From positions 21,680-85,679 of the forward strand of contig JAUCBJ010006039.1 of the NCBI GenBank assembly GCA_032718475.1: a stretch of 64,000 nt of DNA, written 5' to 3'. This DNA is from Nemertoderma westbladi. Lineage: Eukaryota; Xenacoelomorpha; Nemertodermatida; Nemertodermatidae. Below are positions 56,907 to 64,000 of the stretch, piece after piece. Under the pieces are notes generated by a model that worked only from the letters and a program-made list of their open reading frames with translations, did not search any database and was not told the origin of the DNA. Numbering within the stretch: position 1 is the stretch's first letter; the number at the start of each line of letters is the position of its first letter. The position numbers were made by a program, and so were the translations under genes.

Positions 56907-59900
56907 TTACTGACTGTTTACTCACACACATTACGCACACCCGATCCCTTACTGGCTGTTTACTCACACACATTACGCACACCCGATCCCTTACTGACTG
57001 TTTACTCACACACATTACGCACACCCGATCCCTTACTGGCTGTTTACTCACACACATTACGCACACCCGATCCCTTACTGTTTACTCACACACATTACGC
57101 ACACCCGATCCCTTACTGGCTGTTTACTCACACACATTACGCACACCCGATCCCTTACTGACTGTTTACTCACACACATTACGCACACCCGATCCCTTAC
57201 TGGCTGTTTACTCACACACATTACGCACACCCGATCCCTTACTGACTGTTTACTCACACACATTACGCACACCCGATCCCTTACTGACTGTTTACTCACA
57301 CACATTACGCACACCCGATCCCTTACTGGCTGTTTACTCACACACATTACGCACACCCGATCCCTTACTGACTGTTTACTCACACACATTACGCACACCC
57401 GATCCCTTACTGACTGTTTACTCACACACATTACGCACACCCGATCCCTTACTGACTGTTTACTCACACACATTACGCACACCCGATCCCTTACTGGCTG
57501 TTTACTCACACACATTACGCACACCCGATCCCTTACTGACTGTTTACTCACACACATTACGCACACCCGATCCCTTACTGACTGTTTACTCACACACATT
57601 ACGCACACCCGATCCCTTACTGACTGTTTACTCACACACATTACGCACACCCGATCCCTTACTGACTGTTTACTCACACACATTACGCACACCCGATCCC
57701 TTACTGACTGTTTACTCACACACATTACGCACACCCGATCCCTTACTGGCTGTTTACTCACACACATTACGCACACCCGATCCCTTACTGACTGTTTACT
57801 CACACACATTACGCACACCCGATCCCTTACTGACTGTTTACTCACACACATTACGCACACCCGATCCCTTACTTACTGTTTACTCACACACATTACGCAC
57901 ACCCGATCCCTTACTGACTGTTTACTCACACACATTACGCACACCCGATCCCTTACTGGCTGTTTACTCACACACATTACGCACACCCGATCCCTTACTG
58001 ACTGTTTACTCACACACATTACGCACACCCGATCCCTTACTGGCTGTTTACTCACACACATTACGCACACCCGATCCCTTACTGACTGTTTACTCACACA
58101 CATTACGCACACCCGATCCCTTACTGTTTACTCACACACATTACGCACACCCGATCCCTTACTGGCTGTTTACTCACACACATTACGCACACCCGATCCC
58201 TTACTGTTTACTCACACACATTACGCACACCCGATCCCTTACTGGCTGTTTACTCACACACATTACGCACACCCGATCCCTTACTGACTGTTTACTCACA
58301 CACATTACGCACACCCGATCCCTTACTGGCTGTTTACTCACACACATTACGCACACCCGATCCCTTACTGACTGTTTACTCACACACATTACGCACACCC
58401 GATCCCTTACTGACTGTTTACTCACACACATTACGCACACCCGATCCCTTACTGGCTGTTTACTCACACACATTACGCACACCCGATCCCTTACTGACTG
58501 TTTACTCACACACATTACGCACACCCGATCCCTTACTGACTGTTTACTCACACACATTACGCACACCCGATCCCTTACTGACTGTTTACTCACACACATT
58601 ACGCACACCCGATCCCTTACTGGCTGTTTACTCACACACATTACGCACACCCGATCCCTTACTGACTGTTTACTCACACACATTACGCACACCCGATCCC
58701 TTACTGACTGTTTACTCACACACATTACGCACACCCGATCCCTTACTGTTTACTCACACACATTACGCACACCCGATCCCTTACTGACTGTTTACTCACA
58801 CACATTACGCACACCCGATCCCTTACTGACTGTTTACTCACACACATTACGCACACCCGATCCCTTACTTACTGTTTACTCACACACATTACGCACACCC
58901 GATCCCTTACTGGCTGTTTACTCACACACATTACGCACACCCGATCCCTTACTGACTGTTTACTCACACACATTACGCACACCCGATCCCTTACTGGCTG
59001 TTTACTCACACACATTACGCACACCCGATCCCTTACTGACTGTTTACTCACACACATTACGCACACCCGATCCCTTACTGACTGTTTACTCACACACATT
59101 ACGCACACCCGATCCCTTACTGACTGTTTACTCACACACATTACGCACACCCGATCCCTTACTGACTGTTTACTCACACACATTACGCACACCCGATCCC
59201 TTACTGACTGTTTACTCACACACATTACGCACACCCGATCCCTTACTGCTGTTTACTCACACACATTACGCACACCCGATCCCTTACTGACTGTTTACTC
59301 ACACACATTACGCACACCCGATCCCTTACTGACTGTTTACTCACACACATTACGCACACCCGATCCCTTACTTACTGTTTACTCACACACATTACGCACA
59401 CCCGATCCCTTACTGACTGTTTACTCACACACATTACGCACACCCGATCCCTTACTGGCTGTTTACTCACACACATTACGCACACCCGATCCCTTACTGA
59501 CTGTTTACTCACACACATTACGCACACCCGATCCCTTACTGGCTGTTTACTCACACACATTACGCACACCCGATCCCTTACTGACTGTTTACTCACACAC
59601 ATTACGCACACCCGATCCCTTACTGTTTACTCACACACATTACGCACACCCGATCCCTTACTGACTGTTTACTCACACACATTACGCACACCCGATCCCT
59701 TACTGACTGTTTACTCACACACATTACGCACACCCGATCCCTTACTGACTGTTTACTCACACACATTACGCACACCCGATCCCTTACTGTTTACTCACAC
59801 ACATTACGCACTCCCGATCCCTTACTTACTGTTTACTCACACACATTACGCACACCCGATCCCTTACTGTTTACTCACACACATTACGCACACCCGATCC

Positions 59901-60866
59901 CTTACTGGCTGTTTACTCACACACATTACGCACACCCGATCCCTTACTGTTTACTCACACACATTACGCACACCCGATCCCTTACTGGCTGTTTACTCAC
60001 ACACATTACGCACACCCGATCCCTTACTGACTGTTTACTCACACACATTACGCACACCCGATCCCTTACTGACTGTTTACTCACACACATTACGCACACC
60101 CGATCCCTTACTGACTGTTTACTCACACACATTACGCACACCCGATCCCTTACTGTTTACTCACACACATTATGCACACCCGATCCCTTACTGTTTACTC
60201 ACACACATTACGCACACCCGATCCCTTACTGTTTACTCACACACATTATGCACACCCGATCCCTTACTGTTTACTCACACACATTACGCACACCCGATCC
60301 CTTACTGTTTACTCACACACATTACGCACACCCGATCCCTTACTGTTTACTCACACACATTACGCACACCCGATCCCTTACTGACTGTTTACTCACACAC
60401 ATTACGCACACCCGATCCCTTACTGGCTGTTTACTCACACACATTATGCACACCCGATCCCTTACTGTTTACTCACACACATTACGCACACCCGATCCCT
60501 TACTGACTGTTTACTCACACACATTACGCACACCCGATCCCTTACTGGCTGTTTACTCACACACATTACGCACACCCGATCCCTTACTGACTGTTTACTC
60601 ACACACATTACGCACACCCGATCCCTTACTGACTGTTTACTCACACACATTACGCACACCCGATCCCTTACTGTTTACTCACACACATTACACACACCCG
60701 ATCCCCTACTGACTGTTTACTCACACACATTACGCACACCCGATCCCTTACTGTTTACTCACACACATTACGCACACCCGATCCCTTACTGACTGTTTAC
60801 TCACACACATTACGCACACCCGATCCCTTACTGACTGTTTACTCACACACATTACGCACACCCGAT
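56907..60866. repeat. 42-bp tandem array, about 95 units, with 38-bp variants
   Basis: The full unit is tgactgtttactcacacaca then ttacgcacacccgatccctt plus ac. Subtypes differ at the first four bases: tgac, tggc, ttac, or a 4-base deletion giving 38 bp. The deletion form becomes frequent after about 59620. The false 800-residue + ORF and the MCVMCVSKQ-type minus ORFs follow from the 42-base period. Confidence 0.97.
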
Positions 60867-61440
60867 TACGTGTTATGCCATTATTTAGTATTCCCTTAGC
60901 TTATTAATCGCAGATTTATTTACCAAATACCATTTTTTTAATAACTGCCTGACTGCATAGAGCCTACCTGTTTTGTCGATTGGTTTAGCGCATTTCAGCT
61001 TTGCTTTTGAATATTTTGTTTGTGTATTTCTCAACTTACCGCTAAAGACGATATTATTGTCTTTTAATTATATAATTTACATTTGGCACTTCCAACAACG
61101 AAACTCGCCTTAGTTATTATTTCAACCAAATTGTCTATTCAGCCGCATTTTGTACTAAATATTTTGGATTATTAGCGGACGGTTTGCTATACGTTAATTA
61201 AACTGGAACAGATTTTTAGTTTCCTTTTTTACTAATGAGATTATTGGTTATTATTATTATTTGATTGCGCCACTGAGCATGTCGCACAATGTAATTGAAA
61301 CAATTATGTAATAATTTAAATATTATACGCGTTGCTACTAATTACTTGATACTTATAACTGTTTTTTATGACTGTGTAACTGTAATTATCTCAACCCCCT
61401 TCCGCGCCTAACTTCTAAATTCCGACTATTTGTGTTAAAC
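60867..61440. other. AT-rich flank of 42-bp array, no gene seen
   Basis: No coding or repeat signal was recognised. Confidence 0.45.
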
Positions 61441-61730
61441 CCTATTTGGCCCTGGGGGGGGGGGGGTGGGGGGGTCATCTTAGAGTTGAGTATTTTAGGA
61501 GTTGTACCCTGTTCAGCGGCCTTGAAAACCAGTATAGCTTCAGAATTACCAACCAATGGCAAAATTCATCAGGTTGAAATTTTTACTACTTGGTCTTTTC
61601 GTTCTGGGGCACCAGAATGGCACCAGAATATTTTTTTTTACACAAGTTTTACCGTGATCAACGACCTTGTAAACCCTTATACTATAAAAATTGTAATTTT
61701 TGCCCCCCCCCCCCCCCCCCGGGCCAATTA
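61441..61730. mobile_element. Possible small element with G-rich inverted ends
   Basis: The left end ttggccctgggggg.. (11 and 8 G in runs) and the right end ..ccccccgggccaa are near inverse complements about 290 bp apart. The interior is unique. TTAA lies 8 bases outside the left end and directly outside the right end. The target duplication is not clean, so the assignment is tentative. Confidence 0.35.
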
Positions 61731-63844
61731 AGTAATAAAATAGCCCGGGTCAGATAGGGTTAAAAGTTACCACCATAACCCACAACCTTAATCAGTATAA
61801 TTGAAAAGATTGGGCTCTTAACTTCGTACCTTTAAGCACAGCGTCGCGGTGTTTTATGTAGAGTGGCGCAGAATCAGTGGACCTATACGGCTGTAAATAC
61901 CCCAATTCCCTTGCCCATGTTGTTTGGGGTAACTGCCCCATTGTTCTCTTTCGGTGAGAAACTAACAAGGGTTTTTTTTCCTGCAATAATAATCATACGA
62001 CATTACATACTGATATTCTTGTGGTAAAAGTGTTCGGCCAGTTTAAATGGCCGATTTTATATAAAGGCCTGTCGAAATATATAAGGATCCAAACCATAGC
62101 TGTGCGTTAGCTAGTCCATTTGAAGCATTCATGCGGCTATTAAACCAGTAAGTGTTTTCCTACAGTGTTATATTACTGCAGAGGTGTGTAGTGTAGCCAC
62201 TGTGGGGCGAGCGACGAAAGTAAGCGAGCTTAGCATACAGGTACCACTAACTCAATCGGTGTGTCTATGGTTCTGTTGTGTCCAATTTTAAACGTTAATA
62301 ACTCAGCCAAATGTTAATGAAATTTAACCAAACTTGGTACACATGTAGTCTGGCCAAAGTTTAGAAATTTCCGTGTGGCCTTCGAGAAGCTAAGATAATA
62401 GCAGTTAATTAGTTAATTAAGTTGATTAGGGTAAAAACAGCAATTTCAACCTGCCTCTTAAAGGATATTAATTATTTGCTAGTATAAGATTTAAATAATT
62501 ATACTTAAAAATTATATAACTGCATTTCCCAAACCCCATTCCATTATAGTTTTTAATTAGTTCAAGAGATTTGCTTTATAATGTGTTTTTAATTGATCTA
62601 AACGTAATTAAGTTAAAATGCATTCCATCACTCTATACTTCCAGTCTCATCATTCCTTGGCATTCTTGATATTGCCTATTAGATGGGAAACACGTTCGTA
62701 GGGGCATCGCGCAGGACGAGGGTCAGTTATTAGATACAAATTAAAATTGAGCAATTCTATCCCAAAATCGGTACTTAAGAAATTTAAATAAACAATTAAG
62801 AAAATTTAACCAAACTTTTACTTTAAAAAAACTTTCGCATTGGCAGCTTGCTGGCTTGGCATCGATGTCATAGAAGTCCACAGTCAAACTACTCAAAAAA
62901 ATTCGAAGGATTCTTCAGTCCTCGGGTCTCGCTCATCGGTTAGTCCAGTTTGCCCGTAGCGCTAGCGCAGTAGCGATACCAAAAGGGTCGCCAACGACAC
63001 TGCGACAGACAGAGGCGGTGGCCTTGATGGCGAGTTGCTTGAGTACCGGTACAATTCCAAAGCGTTGCTGGGTATTGCAGTATTGGGCTGTTGGGGTACC
63101 TAGTGCAGTAGTGGATACCGGGACATGGAATAAAGGTCAGCTGGTACAACCTGACAATATGTCAGTCTGTCTTAAGTCCGCATAATTTGAAAACTTCCAT
63201 GGCTGCATGATTGCCGTTGCCGAGCATGATTGGTGGGTGGCGCCAACGACCTGAAGACGGTACCGGTAACTCCGTACCACTGTAACAGTACCGGTACCGT
63301 ACTGTAAAACATAGGCCTATGTTTAGGCCTAATAAGATTAAGGTGCCGTACCAGTACATGATATGGCTGAATAGTCGCGATATCGCAATTCAGACATCAC
63401 TCAGGCAATTGCAGGACTCCTCTACCCTACCGCACGTACTGTACCAATACTTAGATAATGCAGTAGTAGTACCAAACTGACTGACTGACCACCAGCCTAG
63501 AAAGCTAGGCCTACCACATACAGCAACAGCAGTGAGCAGTGCCGGTAGCCTACTGAGTACAGGCATCTCATGGTACTCTGCAATCTGGAAATGCTGGAAT
63601 GGCTGAAAGTGAAATAGGCCAACCGCACTTCTCAATGCCACATTATTGCTGCATTGTATCGGTATTGCTGAATTTTAAACCCACCTGATATATCCTGCAG
63701 TCTCCTAGCAACCAGCTGATGCCAAGCCTAATAATTTTTGGATAGATAAATTTATTATAACTGCAAGACAGTTACACAGATGCTGCACGAAAACGCGAAA
63801 ACGCAAATAACAGCTGATTATTCTCAAAAATAAAACGGTAACTA
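61731..63844. other. No gene seen
   Basis: AT-rich to about 62900 with generic repeat-like phrases (aaccaaacttggtacacatg near 62326). From about 62940 to 63600 the sequence is richer in taccggtac and taggcctac palindromes, as at 11-16 kb. Short minus ORFs here have no recognisable character. Confidence 0.4.
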
Positions 63845-63911
63845 TTGTGCTTAGTTTATTGTTTTGGTTAAAATAACGTGCCACTGTAACCTGCTCCTTT
63901 CCCTAAATTTA
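63845..63911 (-). repeat. Dispersed repeat family, minus-strand copy
   Basis: The reverse complement reads tttagggaaaggagcaggtt, acag, then taaccaaaacaataaac, matching the copies at 16450-16590, 16841-16880 and 19036-19162. Confidence 0.65.
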
Positions 63912-64000
63912 GAATTTAACATTGAGGCGGGTTTTGCGTCCAGTTCCAATATAATGTAATGCAACCAATATAATGTACGTACATGTACATGTACAAGCCT

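Noticed and set aside
56888-59290. 800-residue ORF and matching minus-strand Cys-rich ORFs
   Set aside because: They arise from the 42-bp array; 38-bp units shift frame repeatedly, which a real coding repeat would not tolerate.
61432-61731. 99-residue ORF flanked by G and P runs
   Set aside because: The runs come from poly-G and poly-C tracts at the ends of a possible small element; no protein family character.

Overview
This is AT-rich nuclear DNA of an animal, probably a marine invertebrate. It has spliced exons with GT..AG introns, several classes of transposon remnants, a tRNA-derived SINE, and eight main tandem-repeat families that together fill more than half of the 64 kb. The phylum cannot be fixed from the sequence. 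There are no bacterial genes, operons or CRISPR arrays.

The one gene I can identify is an ITM2 (BRI/BRICHOS) family member on the + strand, spread over about 36.8 kb (19487-56237). Five exons were joined by matching splice phase and by family alignment: a membrane-anchor exon (19487-19702), a lumenal linker exon (25463-25631), two BRICHOS exons (25940-26090 and 55561-55685), and a last exon (56024-56237) carrying an acidic linker, an RRRR furin-type site and a 23-residue C-terminal peptide. They encode 290 residues; the start-codon exon was not found. The two BRICHOS cysteines keep exactly the spacing of vertebrate ITM2B, but the released peptide lacks the two cysteines of the vertebrate peptide.

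Intron layout. The 5.8-kb intron (19703-25462) holds 40-bp, 47-bp and 21-bp arrays. The 29.5-kb intron (26091-55560), which splits the BRICHOS domain, holds a hAT-like MITE (26385-27392) and then a 67-bp satellite of about 346 units (27784-54909). Two transposons have inserted into that satellite: a 711-bp TTAA element (27831-28541) and a 3,159-bp foldback element (29980-33138) with a 9-bp target duplication, arms built of 53-bp repeats and a 60-codon ORF. A 33-bp array (55343-55510) lies just before the next exon.

Elsewhere. At 1-678 is a BEL/Pao retrotransposon fragment. At 2.3-3.6 kb are unresolved coding-like segments. At 4909-6867 is a 39-bp array, and at 8309-8361 (minus) a hammerhead-ribozyme-shaped sequence. 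At 11.4-12.7 kb are seven copies of a palindrome. At 13.7-13.9 kb is a LINE-like 3' tail, and at 16.4-19.2 kb several short dispersed repeats. At 56.9-60.9 kb is a 42-bp array downstream of the ITM2 stop codon, followed by repeat-poor DNA to the end. Most long ORFs in the window are by-products of tandem repeats.
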